A stretch of 64,000 nt of DNA from Armillaria gallica (lineage: Eukaryota > Basidiomycota > Agaricomycetes > Agaricales > Physalacriaceae): contig JBANDB010000012.1 in the NCBI GenBank assembly GCA_037576215.1, forward strand, positions 372,001 through 436,000, read 5' to 3'. Every line of letters begins with the position of its first letter. The first letter of the stretch is position 1. Made by a program: the position numbers and the translations under genes. Below, one piece after another: positions 11,449 to 23,800 of this stretch. Below the pieces are notes generated by a model that searched no databases, had not been told where the DNA came from, and was given only the letters and a program-made list of their open reading frames with translations.

Positions 11449-13160
11449 TCAACAGACCAACATCCCAATCCTCCATGAACGGCATACCAACAGGCGATTG
11501 GAAGTGTAACACCCACTTGAGTTTCTCCATGGGCTTTGGGTAGTCCTCATTATAGTCCCCAACACCAGACAATTTGTTATACCAATTCCCAGAACGCATG
11601 ATGGCAATGAAGGTAAAAGTAGCAGCAGTGACTGTATCACCAGGTCGCGTGGGCCACCTACAAAGGAAGTGTGCGCTATCGGCACGTCACCACACAAGCT
11701 TGTCCTGCAGGTCAGGGTGGCCTAGATAAAACTCATCCTGCATCGCGTTATAGCGATGAGACACTAAACCGAAAGTATCTGCCATGACTGTTAATGCAAA
11801 GGATAGGCGCCCGCAGGAGACTAGATTGGTTCAGATGTATGGGATGGCTTATACAGGAGGTCATGTCCCATATCTCCTTCCCCTGCCATGTTACGCAATT
11901 CAAGAGGTCACTATATACCATGTGAGCGAGATCGAATAATGACATTAATTTATGTTTACCCCACCTAGGCATGAACATTATTTGTAAAGTAAAACTCTGC
12001 AAGAAAGTTGAGACACCCAATAGGAATTTATGGGATGGGACTATCAACCCATGACAAATAGTGGCCCAAAAACAGATGCTCTGAAATAGCGTTCTGATAC
12101 CATCCAACGCCTTCTCCACCCAATGACTTGATGCGATGAGCTCGAGCTATTGCCTTCAAATGTGAGGTTCAACCACTCGAATTCCGCATTGACGACATGG
12201 AGCAGATAGGAACATTCGTCTATGTATGGCATATACCATACACATTCTAGTTGGTGTACAGCTCCGGAAGACGCCATTCGATGTTTGTTTCTCTGCACGC
12301 CAGCAGCAAAGAAAGGAGAGAAGCAGTCCATGTATCGCGCATCAGTTTTACCAATGATGTCTGATGACACAACACAGGCAATGAAGAACTCGTGGGGATA
12401 TACAAACGTGCTCCAACATACTTGCATGATGTCCAAGCAAGAAGACCCACTCCCCCCTGCACAAAGACCTGCCAGTAAATGCTCCATAATACACGCATGA
12501 CGACGAGGATGGTCCTCGCAGGTAGTACCAGCCACAAGTCTGTGTCTGAACAGATTTGCAACCACGATGTCTTCAGAAGTAGATGGAATGAAGGATGGAG
12601 AGGATGGCCGACACATGCTATCATACATATCCAATAATCGTTGCATTTGTGTCTGAGTCTGTATTACATCTTGAACGAGATAAGTATGAGCTTAGAGGTT
12701 CTTACATGAACTCACACTGATGTCCAGGCACGTGGTCAGCAAACAACTAAAACCAATCGAAACCCAAAACAACATTGGCAGGGAGATCCTCTTTCACCTC
12801 CAATTCCAGCATACAAGGATGAACAAATAAGCCGGTACTGATTTGTAACTTGGCCATCCTCCCACCGGAAACATGAACAACAGCAGTACAACGAGAAATC
12901 GGCCATTGCAGCGCGATGGAATAGCTGTATCGCTCGTTTGCTATAATGCATGACAGCATCACCATAAGTAAATTGATGTCGTCTGCCAAGGCAATGTTTT
13001 ATGGTGACATTCGGCAGCCAAGTTGAAGAGCATCGGCACCTGCGACTGCAGACCATTACAATATCCCACACCACAACAACGATAGGGGGCACACCAGTTG
13101 GCTGACAGAATGCAGCACAGCGCCAAATGGAAACACAATAGGAAACTATCCAATTGTCTC
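11449..13160 (-). pseudogene. Decayed multi-exon gene, possibly retropepsin-like
   Basis: Minus-strand pieces in order are about 13160-12736, 12660-12044 and 12119-11449. The first contains ANERYSYSIALQWP and ends ELEVKEDLPANVVLGFDWF, where the VVLGFDW end resembles the C-terminal hydrophobic motif of retropepsin-like domains (inference). A short intron-like gap leads to the second piece (DVIQTQTQMQRLLDMY...). Stops and frame changes prevent one continuous model. It lies just beyond the 3' end of the YR element and could belong to another, older element. Confidence 0.3.
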
Positions 13161-13199
13161 GAGTTTAGTGTGTAGTGCCCAAGATGTTAGCCAAAACCA

Positions 13200-13222
13200 G
13201 GCTCCCCACACATTGGGGAGCC
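13200..13222. repeat. Perfect 9-bp-arm palindrome at YR element 3' side
   Basis: GGCTCCCCA, five-base loop CACAT, TGGGGAGCC. It lies 120 bp past the recombinase stop and is flanked by two copies of GCCCAAGATGT (13177 and 13220). It may be part of the element terminus or a transcription-termination hairpin. Confidence 0.6.
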
Positions 13223-13339
13223 CAAGATGTGATTGCTTCGTGTATGATCGCTAATGGACTAACAAGAAAGGAAACAGAGTGGAAAATAGAGAGAGAGGGA
13301 GTTGAGAGGAAGATGATATCATGCAGAAGCTGGAGCATG

Positions 13340-14326
13340 TCACCTGCGAGTGTGCAGCATGGCCTGGAGGATGGTTGGGTTCTTCCAAATGTAGATCTGG
13401 AAGGTGTCGGATGACCAGCGACCTGATGCCTGTATCAAATGTGGGGAAACACCATCCTCGGTGAGAGCAGTGGCACCACCAGAGCCTATAGACTGGCCAG
13501 CAAACCCTCTGTCAGGGATAATCCTGCGCAGGCAGCGGATAAACCAAGAATTAGAAGGCACGGAGCTGTTCTCTTGTGTCCACAGGAAGGGGTGGAAAGG
13601 GAATTGAGCATCACAGAGAGCTAGGTACCTACGGAAGGTAGGGACAGCGTTTACGGAGACATCGTCCTTGTGAGGGATGACAATATGGCTGCCTTCAAAC
13701 GTGGTATCCGTCTTGTGCGTAGGTAGCCAGAAAGCAAACCCTTGGAGTAACCACTCCACAGAAGAACGTCGTGAGTATTTTCGGGGGTTGCACAGGGACG
13801 GATTGTCCAGCATCGTCATCTCGCCAAGGTGTAGGAGGCCATAGAACCCTGTGCAGAGCATGGCCACAAACAAGACATCGTCGTACAATGATGAAGGAGT
13901 GAGCAAGCGGAGGGCATGACGAAGGTGGTCCCTGGATATTGGTTGTTTGCAGCGAATGGGTTTGCTCCAAAGTTGTTTGCAGCCCTTGAGGGTATGTGCC
14001 ACGAGCATGCCATTGCGAACGGCATGGACATTTGGGAAATGGGGTTTGAGCTGGCTGACTATACCAGATAGGTATGACCCTACTGAGCGAGGTTCGATGT
14101 GATAGGACATGTACACCACAAAGAAAGAGAGAGTGTCGACAGTGGGCTCAATGGGAAAGTTATGCAGTGCGCAGAAAGTGAGGTAGGAGTTGAGCGCAGA
14201 GGAATATGAAGACTGGGATGCATTGTCTAACGCTAATCCAAGCGCAATCGAACGCTTGTGGATGAGTTCGTCCAATGACCAAGGCACGCATGGTGGCTGC
14301 TTGGCCGTATGGGAAACCATAATCAT
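13340..14326 (-). CDS. Tyrosine recombinase of the YR retrotransposon (probably inactive)
   Basis: A 328-residue uninterrupted frame with an N-terminal SAM-like core-binding domain (residues about 15-120) and a C-terminal catalytic domain. The catalytic box II is seen as HLIQASGRWSSDTFQIYI, with the His, Arg and nucleophilic Tyr in place. The box I arginine, normally in a GLLRLGE context, is His here (GLLHLGE; codon CAC at 13831-13829), which should abolish strand cleavage. The ATG overlaps the TGA of the upstream RT-RNase H frame in an ATGA (14326-14323), suggesting termination-reinitiation. It would integrate the circular cDNA. Confidence 0.85.
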   Translation of the reverse strand: MIMVSHTAKQPPCVPWSLDELIHKRSIALGLALDNASQSSYSSALNSYLTFCALHNFPIEPTVDTLSFFVVYMSYHIEPRSVGSYLSGIVSQLKPHFPNVHAVRNGMLVAHTLKGCKQLWSKPIRCKQPISRDHLRHALRLLTPSSLYDDVLFVAMLCTGFYGLLHLGEMTMLDNPSLCNPRKYSRRSSVEWLLQGFAFWLPTHKTDTTFEGSHIVIPHKDDVSVNAVPTFRRYLALCDAQFPFHPFLWTQENSSVPSNSWFIRCLRRIIPDRGFAGQSIGSGGATALTEDGVSPHLIQASGRWSSDTFQIYIWKNPTILQAMLHTRR

Positions 14327-15494
14327 TTCTTCGATGCCCCCAGTGCCTCAGGTGGGGGTGTAAATGGGCGAATAAGCAGCCTAGGAGCGTGAGTGCAAGC
14401 AGCCTTGAACTTTGAACGAGATATAGCATCAGCGACGACATTCTCAATGCCAGGGATATGCAAGACTCGAACGTTGACATCTGAGGTGAGGAGCAAGTCG
14501 ACAGTGGTTCGCAGGAGGGTGTTGTAGGCAGGGAGGGCACGGAGGGAATCAAAGAGGTCGACCGTGTTGGAATTATCGGTCTTGATAGTAACCCGGAGCT
14601 GGTGCATGAGAGTAGAATCCAGCCTCATGGTCTTACAAAACCACTCTAATGCCACGACGACGCACAAAGCCTCCCAGAAGAAAATGGTGTCTTTCAGGGG
14701 GTCGCAAGGGACAGGCGCAAAGAAACCTAGCAGCAGCTCAGGAATCCAAAAGCCCATCCCACTCATGCATGCATCACAGAGGATGGTGAGGTTTGTCTCG
14801 GTTGCAGGGTCCCAATCAATGGCATCAAAGAAAAAGATGCCAGACGAGGCCTGAACGTGCCCAAGGAACTATTCTAAGTCCACTTTTACAGTTACATTCA
14901 GGTATAGCTTCTTGTACGCTTCATGGCAACCCGCGATCTTCTCATATACATGGCACAGACCTGGTTTCAACAATGAGAAGACGTTCAAGGACCAATTCAT
15001 CCACCCAGCCAACTGTTTCCACTCACTAACGGTGCACCGGTGAGAAGAGGTATCGATGAAGTCATGTATGGCTGCTACAAGCTCAGCCTTAGACTCTGGT
15101 GGGAGCGTTACGGTCATCTTGTTGATGTCGATTTTGAATCCAATGACAGTGAGGATGCTACCCCACAGTTGTTTTCACTTCTCATGTGGGATGCCCAGCT
15201 CGTCCAGAAGGAGGAGAAATCTCACTTGTTTTGTTGGGTAGAAGGCTTGGTAAGGCTCATACCAGGTGAGGTTCCCTTCAATCTCCCAGCTCCATGTATC
15301 ATTGACATAGCAAAATAGGTCGAGGAGGAGTTTTATGAAGATCACGATCCACAGTACCAGGCCCATTATGGAGGCCCAGTTACGGGGTGAGGCGCAGCTA
15401 CTGAAACAGCTTCGCCAATCAACAGTATGGATTAAAGGGCCACAGTTGACAGCATGGTCAATCTCATCTTTCGTAGGGATGTTCGTGGTGACGA
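14323..15494 (-). pseudogene. RT C-terminal part and RNase H of the YR retrotransposon
   Basis: Continues the RT begun at 33261-32459. It carries the palm motif as FCYVNDTW, where YVDD is expected (the AAT codon at 15303-15301 replaces Asp), then the thumb region (KQLWGS, IGFKIDINK) and a RNase H region with DSTLMHQLRVTIKTDNSNT and HIPGIENVVADAISR. In-frame stops include TGA at about 15174-15172 and TAG at about 14868-14866. It ends in the ATGA overlap with the recombinase. Confidence 0.8.
15491..15494. repeat. Left target-site duplication ACGA
   Basis: ACGA immediately precedes the 5' LTR and matches 32459-32462 directly after the 3' LTR. A 4-bp duplication is within the range for fungal Ty3/Gypsy elements. 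Confidence 0.85.
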
Positions 15495-17186
15495 TGATGA
15501 GCCTCCAGGCTCTGTACGCTCAGAATTCGCGGATTTTGCCTGCTAATTAACACTACTGTCCCTTCAACGGCCTTTCAGCAAACCAAAGATTGCACACACA
15601 CTGATATCACTTTTATCCTACGGCAACCACTCCTCACGCGCTTTGTTATCCATCCCATCTTGCCACGCATCATAATTGCCGTACTTCATCACAGCAAGGC
15701 ACCTTCGATCGACAATCATCCCAATACGGAATTGACGCATCACTCAGAAGCATCTAGTTGACGCGCTCATTGATCACTTAATGAAAATGACGTGATTGAC
15801 GCGAGTACCCTCCCAGCTACAGCAATAGCAGCTACGGCGACTACAGACCATGTTTACTAAGGCTGTTACTTCGCCAAGGCCTCAAGAAAATGTTACCCCA
15901 TGCGTACTCCTCAGTACGACGACTATTGCTCAAGTAATCCGCAGCTAAACAGCACATAACGATCTGTGCATCGCTCAGTCAAACCATACGGTTCACATCC
16001 ATACGCGGCAACGTCGACGAGTTGCTGTTACTTTAGAAGACCAAGGACCATATGTTTCCTACGACTTTTTACAAAGCTAAGGCCTTACAGCCTTACTAAG
16101 TCTTGCATATTTACTCTATTTCTAAATTCGTACTTTTAGTATAAAAACTAGCTAGAAAACGTAGTTATGGGGCAGTTCATCTCCAGTTGACCCCAGACTA
16201 TGTCAATTATCGTCACGCTCTAGTCTATCGCCAGTAAACAATGTTTATTCACCGTTCTACGGCAATATATCGTTTGCACCAGCATATTCTTGATTGCACG
16301 TCGACTCTTGAAACTCACCAGAGTTATTCCACGGTTTTTAACTGTGAAGAGTCCTTCGCTACGCGCTCTTTGCTCTTAACACTATTGGTGCACACTCATA
16401 CTGTGCCAATACGTGATCGCCGCACCATACCTCACCCCCGTTATCTTTTATAGGCCGTCATCGTTTCACTTTCACACCATTGGAGTTTTTACAGTTTCAC
16501 TTTCGCCATCGTTATCGTCGCCCACTTGGGTAGTCTCAGAGCAGACTTAGGATCAGTTTCAGCCAGTTTTCGTATAGTATCAGTCCCTCGAGTGGACTTG
16601 AAGGTTAGTTTGACATAGGATAGGATCGTTTCAGTACCAGACAAGTTTCGACATCGATTCAGCACCCTCGCATCGTATAGGACCAGTATTGCCACCAGTT
16701 TTCGTAGTTCCACATTTTCTCTCGCCAGTCCACCCTCAGCATCTCGTTCCACGTTTATTTCGCCATTCGCAGTCCCCACGCCGTTTTCTCATCGCCTCAC
16801 TCACCCATAGACTATTGTCGACCGTTTAGTCTATTCTCCATCGTTCACCTCGCTCCGATTAACATCGAGCAACGTTTTCTAGTCTCACAGCACGTTTTCT
16901 CATATGGATTCGTGGTATTCACGTCATACCCGTTTTCGTTCCCTCTCATTTCGAGAGATCCCTACCGGCTTGAAGCCATAGCATTTAGTACTCGACTACC
17001 ATGCAGTACTACTTCACAGACTTAAAGTCGCAGTGTATTCTTGCATATAGAGGAATTGTTCTACTGCACGGAGGTGCCCCAAACCACTTGCACACACGAT
17101 CGCCTTGATTGCCATGCCACTACATTAATTAACCAATCTCATTCCGAGTTGGTGTTGCCGTTGCCACGGAAGTCTTAGGCCCATCA
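15495..17186 (+). repeat. 5' LTR (1,692 bp)
   Basis: Begins TGATGAGCC and ends GGCCCATCA, a 5-bp terminal inverted repeat. A TATAAAA box lies at 16140-16146. Matches 30767-32458 with the same length. I count about 26 differences, all but one transitions. Small frames inside (for example minus 16489-16779) lack ATG starts and I do not call them genes. Confidence 0.95.
16140..16146 (+). promoter_or_regulatory. TATA box of 5' LTR
   Basis: TATAAAA in the middle of the LTR, conserved in the 3' LTR at 31412-31418. It is the likely start region of the genomic transcript. Confidence 0.55.
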
Positions 17187-17190
17187 TTTC

Positions 17191-17209
17191 TGGAGCCCAC
17201 CGCGAGGGG
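17191..17209 (+). other. Primer binding site candidate
   Basis: TGGAGCCCACCGCGAGGGG begins four bases after the LTR. It starts with TGG, the complement of the tRNA CCA end, and is followed by a GC-rich stretch as expected for an acceptor and T-stem complement. I did not identify the tRNA. Confidence 0.65.
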
Positions 17210-17400
17210 ATCAGTTCACATCCCAGATCAATTCTTTGATCGCGTTTATATACGCCTATCACCTTTTAATTCACCCTTCGTAGCGAGCTTATACTTGCTG
17301 CAAACCCGAATTCTTCACCATTTCACGAAAATTCGAACGTAAAACACCTTACGTCCCAGTTCCGGGCAGAGGCCTTCGAAATACCTCTGCGTGTCTTCAG

Positions 17401-20400
17401 TTACAAGAATCTACAGCCCATTTAGCATCGTCTGAAGCGTCATCTTCGACGCTCGCTACAGAAACCCCATTACCAGACTCTCCTCGTAGTCCCATTCCTG
17501 GATCTTTTGTGGAATCTCCCCCATCCCCATTTCCCACAGAACTAGACATCTCTGAAAGAGAGAATTTATCATTTTCTGGACCAGAAGACGACGAAGAAAC
17601 CAAAGTTACTGCAGAACTCTTTGGTTCAAACTACGGAACAGCCCCCGGCACACCTTATTCCGGACAAGCTTTCGGAGGCTACCACATAGAATCCACCTCG
17701 TTCACCGATTACCGACAAGAAGAATCCGTCGAATCTAGCGACGAATTAGTACCAGATTCCGCTACCACCATAAACTTTGATATCAAGGACGAGTCCTTCA
17801 AACAAAGTCTTACTTTTGATCCACCGGCAGAGGCTTCCACCTCTTATTTTCCCATATTTCCCATTTTACCACCAGTCAATCTGAATCAACAACCAGCCCC
17901 CATAGCGCAACCCGGCGCACAACCACCCGTACAGCCCCCAGTACAACCTCCAGTTCAACAGCCAGTCCAGCAACCCACAGCCATGGCAGCAGCATCTATG
18001 CCGTTCCGAAAGGAGAAGAGTGCTCCGAATATCATTGACGAAATTAGTCCTGGACGCGAATTGACATGTTATATCAGTGATATCGAAGGCCTCTTCGCCC
18101 GTCATAGTATAAACGCGGAAGCCGATAAAAAGAAGTGGTTTATCTATTATCCTGGTCTCGTCATCTCCGAATTTTGGGAGAGCTTGCCCGAGTATAGCGA
18201 CACCGGCAAAACCTACGAAAATTTCAAGGATGCCGTAGTTGCTCAGTATCCTGACGCTAGTACCACTCGTAAATACGAGAGACACGACCTTGAGCACGTC
18301 ATTGGAAAATACGCGTGAGAAGTTGATAATCTCGCAGACCTAGGAGCGTTTTATCGAGAATTCTACCCCAAAGTAAAGCATTTGGTCACGAATAATCGTT
18401 TGTCGAACCACGAGACCGGCAATATGTTCAGTAAAGGCTTTCCTAACCACGTTTGGGACGCCATTGCCCGTCAACTCCAGATCAAATTACCAGACCATCA
18501 TCCAGCAGACCCTTACGACCTCAGCGACATTTATGCAGCCGCTCAGTTCGTTCTACAAGGCACGAATAAAGGAGAAAGCACTCTTAGCAGTATGCCTACT
18601 CAGAGTTTTCGTGACGCTGGTCCAGCCAGACCATCAGAGATGCCGTATCCCGGTCCAGTTTCACAACTTCAGCCTATCGTTCGCGTCAAGGAGGAACCTG
18701 TGGAACCCCAAATAAAGATGGAGCATATTAATCAGCTCATTAAACTTGGTGAGACGTTATTGCAGCTAAACTCGAATGATCGCTTCCAGAAAGCTCAGCA
18801 ACGATCGTTTTCGTCCGGTCCACCGCAGCAGAGCAGTTATGCTAATACGGCAACTGGCCAAAATTGCAGTTTCTGCGGCGAAATTGGTCATTTTATTCGA
18901 GAATGTCTCAAAGTCGAAGAAATGATTAAAGAGGGGAAATGCAGGTGCAATATAGATGGGAAGATCGTCCTGTCTACTGGCGCTTGGGTTCCTAGAGGTC
19001 TCCAAGGCACTTGGCTTAAAGATCGCATTGAAGAATGGCACCATCAGAATCCAGGCCAGATCGGCATCGTCAATCAGCTGATGAACGCCATTGTCGAGCC
19101 AGTTCCGCATCTCAGCCGACAACGTTCTTCACCAGTTAACGCAGATGCTCAGTCACTTAGCGCGCCCATTTCCGGGATTGATGCGCGTCAACGCCTCGAG
19201 GCGCTCATTGCCAAATCCGAAGCTATTGGAAAAGAGATCCAGGGCATCAAACAGTTCATGCATGTTGCCGAAGAAGACTCTTCTAGTCCGAATACCGCAG
19301 ATACTACGGATACTATGATTCGCCAGGTCGTAGTCGAGGTTCCCCACCTTAAACGCGGACCAACCAAGAAGGCAGCTCCCACAGCAAAAGCGGAGGCCGC
19401 TGTTCCGCAAGAACCTACTAAGGCAGTGGGTCGACAAACTCGTACTAGTCGGAAGGCCGCTGAAGAAGCAGTGCTTGATGACGAGCAGGAGGTTGCCGTA
19501 CCTAAGATTCGCGATCACTTCGATCAAGATCTTACCCCAGATTATGATGGCATGCCCGACTTAGTTGAATATTCAGACGACGAAGACGATATTGCTGTAC
19601 CTGCTCAGACCAAGCAAGACGATGAAATTGCCACAGCTATCATACAGTCTTATTCTCCACGTCAATTCAAGAAAGCTAAGACAGTAGTCCACGGCAATGA
19701 TCAGAATATTCGTTCCAAATTTCCATCTTACGTGCCACCTGCTACTCCGCGACGTGATCCATCCAAGACTGACACGGCAGTACCCGAGCATGCGCCAGTC
19801 AAGGAGCGTGTAGCTCAGCTCATCCCCGAAGATATTCATCCATTTGCCGCAGCAAAGCCAGCCAATTATGCACTGCCAGCAGTTCGAAATGCGGGTGCAA
19901 AGCCAGATGTCTGCAAGCGTCCCAAAGACAATGAACCTGCTTATAGGACACGGGCGCCGATAGAAGGTTCACATGTTGCGCGAGAAGTCTACGAGTGTGC
20001 GCTTGACTCCATGATCACATTGTCGCATCAAGAGTTATATTCTTTATCACCAGCAATCAGGGAAATGATTAAGGAGGATAACACGAAGCGCAAAGTGCCA
20101 AATACCATGGAACAGTTCCAGAAGGAGGTAGCTTTACCGTTTACCAGACCCGAAACCGTAGAAATCACGGTAAAGGCGCCAGAAGACCACGAAAACGGCA
20201 AAACTTCCACTCTTTTATACAGCATGCCGGATAATTTCATGCAGACTTTCGAGCAGACCAGTAGCGCTCAGAAGGAACCACCAGCAGGAGCATCAGTAGT
20301 CCCAGACCCGTACGAAGCTCGCATCAAGAAAGGGGAGAAGATTGGACCCTTGAAATGCGCAGCAGATTCTATTTCATTAAGATCCATCGTCCCAGTGGTG

Positions 20401-20811
20401 GATCATCAGCTCAAAGTCGAGTGCATCATTGATCCCAGATCACAAGTGATCTCCATGTCGGAAGCTGTGTGCTTGCGCTTGGGGTTGATCTATGATCCTA
20501 CGGTTATATTGGAAATGCAGTCGGCCAATGGAACTACGAATTATTCCTTGGGTCTAGCACGAAATGTCGCATTTTTGTTTGGAGATATCACGCTATACTT
20601 GCAAGTGCACGTCATTCGGAAATCTGCCTACGATATCTTGCTCGGCAGACCCTTTGACACGTTAACTCAGAGCATTGTTCGCAATTATTCGGACGAAAAC
20701 CAGACCATTACCATTCATGATCCGAACACCGGCAAGACCACCACCATCCCGACGATTCCTCGTGGTCTTCCCCGTATCCTTAACCACGTCCCATTTTCTT
20801 GGGAAAATTGA
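17401..20811 (+). pseudogene. Gypsy Gag and protease region
   Basis: One frame runs here, broken once by TGA at 18316-18318 (KYA-stop-EVDNLADLGAF, where Arg is expected). It has an acidic N-terminus, a Pro/Gln repeat (QPPVQPPVQQPV), a Gag core, then a zinc knuckle CSFCGEIGHFIREC (CX2CX4HX4C; codons from 18865) and a retropepsin-like domain ending DILLGRPFDTLT. The protease active-site turn reads IIDPRSQ; the Gly after Pro expected in this group is Arg (20437-20439). No ATG opens the frame: it is open from 17284 and the first in-frame ATG is near 17980, so initiation is by a spliced leader, a non-ATG codon, or the start is lost. The frame ends in TGA at 20809-20811. Confidence 0.85.
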
Positions 20812-23800
20812 CTAGAAGAACCCAACGATGATATAGAGGAGATCGCCCTTGTCATTGAATTAGACACGAATCAAGAACCTAAAATTATTGCCTACGCGGC
20901 GTCCACTTCCGAATTTGACTCAGAAAAAGCTTCAACCCAATATTTATCGGCCTGCGACCCTAATAAATTCCCTATCCAACCCACTACGTTTACACAATCA
21001 CTATGGTCGACCGAAACCGTGTACAGTTCCACCCCATATGCCGAATTCTCTTTACCAACAGATCGCGAACAATTGTTACCGTTATATTCTATTCCTACTC
21101 AGATTCCTCAAGATTTCTCAGATTCCAGTTCCGTTTCCCAGCCCCGAGATTACATGTATCGTCTATATGGTTCTAATATTATTGGAGATCAATCCTACGA
21201 GCCATGGTTCTCTAAGAAAGTTTCGGTTTTCGCAGGCAAGAAGTACAAGCCGGTCGCTTTGAAAACGAAGCCCGTACTTGCAACCTTGCCTGATAAATTC
21301 TGTATCGTTCACAATATTCGAGGAGATCCATTAGCCGAAATACCTACATTATCTCCAACACCACCCCCTTTCATTCCCACCGAACGTTATACCCAAAAAT
21401 GCAAGGAGTACATCGACTCCATCCATAACGATGGTTTCCTTTGGCCAGAAGAAATGAAGCTCATGCATCACTTCATGATGGTTCAGGAGAAAGCATTCGC
21501 ATGGGAGGATTCAGAAAGAGGCAATTTTCGTAGAGATTTCTTCCCTCCAATTGATATTCCAGTCGTTGAACACACCCCTTGGGTTCTACGAAATATGCCT
21601 ATACCTCCAGGCATTTACGCAGAAGTTTGCCGTATGATCAAAACAAAGATTGACGCAGGCGTTTATGAACCTTCCAATTCTTCCTATCGCTCAAGATGGT
21701 TTACGGTTTTAAAGAAAGATGGCAAAAGTCTTCGCATAGTTCACAGTCTAGAACCATTGAACGAAGTTACGATTGCTCATTCTGGATTACCACCGGCAAC
21801 AGACCCTCTTGCAGAACATTTCGCAGGTCGTGCATGCGGGGCTACTCTAGACTTATTCGTTGGATACGATGAACGTCTACTAGCAGAGTCGTCTCGCGAC
21901 CTCACCACCTTCCAGACTCCTTATGGAGCACTACAACTCGTTACCTTACCCATGGGTTGGACCAATTCCGTACCAATATTCCATGACGACGTTACCTTCA
22001 TTCTACAACCCAAAATCCCAGAGTTCACCATTCCTTACATTGATGACGTCCCAGTTCGAGGACCAGAAACTCGATACGAAATCATAGGAGGCTACGAAAC
22101 CCTTCCTCTCAATACCAGCATTCGACGTTTTGTTTGGGAACACTTCCAAAACCTAAACAGAATTGTCCAACGCATGAAATATTGTGGAGGCATGTTTTCA
22201 GGCAAGAAAGCCTACCTTTGTTGCGCCGAAATTACTGTGCTAGGTCATAGATGCACATATTCTGGCCGACTACCTCTCGAAAGTATTGTCTCGTCGATAC
22301 TTCGATGGGGACCTTGTATTGATGTCTCTGACGCGCGTGCCTTCATTGGTACCGTCAGAGTCCTACGAATATTCATCGATAATTTCGCAACCCGAGCTCT
22401 ACCCATTACCAAGTTATTCAGAAAAGACGTTCCTTTTAAATTCGAATCAGCAGAGATTGCCACACAAGAAGATCTTAAAGACGCAGTTAGAGTCAGCCTG
22501 GCATTAAGGCCGCTCAGTTACACGACAACCGGAGCTGTTATACTTGCCATTGATACAGGACCTGCCGCAGTTGGATATTATCTAGCACAGTGCGACCCTG
22601 TTAATCCAAAGATCCGATATTTCGCTAGATTCGGTTCAATTACTCTCAACGAACGCGAGTGTGGATATTCTCAAGCCAAGAAAGAGATATTTGGACTATA
22701 CCGCGCTTTAGGAGATTGCAAAATTTATCTTATCGGTCTTCCAACGTTTATTGTTGAAGTAGATGCGAGTGCTATCAAGGGAATGCTCAAGAACCCTGAT
22801 ATCGCACCCTCAGCAGCAGTTAACCGATGGATTATCGGCATTCTATCTTTTCATTTCATTCTAGTCCATGTACCAGGCTCTAAGCATGGTCCAGATGGAT
22901 TATCGCGACGCCCACCCCAACTAGGAGACCCTCCTCCGCCCGAAGACTTCATGGAAGACTTCTTACACACTCATTACAGGCTTATGCATTTTATTAATTC
23001 AACTTCACCTACGGTTAATTCGCCAATCAAGTTAATTCAAGTTCTACAACAAGAAGTTGCTGTAGATTCCATGAAAATCATTCCTTACTCAGAAGTTCCT
23101 CGTACCGCAAAGCAGCAACGTCTAGATGAACGGCTAACGCACCTGTTGCCGTGGCATCTATACCTCAAGAGGCCTGCAGGATTCGACGATATTGCATACG
23201 CGAAATTCATGAAATACGCCGTTCATTTCTTCGAGAGACAAGGAAAGCTATGGTGCAAAAACATAGATGGGAGACATCAGCTCGTCTTGTTCCCCAAACG
23301 TCGCATTCAAGTGATGACGTCTTGTCATGATGACATTGCTCACAAGGGCTTCTATGCGACACACGCGCTAATCAAGGAACATTATTGGTGGCCGGATATG
23401 AAGTATGATATTTCCTGGTTCGTAAGGACGTGTCATCTATGCCAAATCCGTCAAACCCGACAAATCTATATCCCGCCTACCGTCGTGCTTCCCGCTCCTT
23501 TGTTTTCCAAGATGTACATGGACACCATGATCATGCCAGTTTCAGGACAATACCGTTACATCGTCCAAGGCAGATGTTCGCTCAGTCATTATCCAGAATT
23601 TCGTTGCTTGCGCAAAAAAACAGCACGAACATTAGGAGAATGGATTTTTGAGGATATCTTATGCCGTTGGGGATCCTTAGTCGAGATTGTTACCAACAAC
23701 GGATCCGCCTTTGTTGCTGCAATCAATTATTTGAGCAAGAAGTACCATATCAATCACATTCGTATCTCCGGTTATAACTCCAGAGCCAATGGAATTGCCG

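Noticed and set aside
16241..16453. 70-codon plus-strand ATG frame present in both LTRs (also 31513-31725)
   Set aside because: It is short, downstream of the TATA box in the likely R/U5 region, and has no recognisable motif; conserved only because the LTRs are recent copies.
16489..16779. 96-codon minus-strand frame conserved in both LTRs (also 31761-32051)
   Set aside because: It begins with GTG, not ATG, and its conservation is explained by LTR identity. No domain seen.
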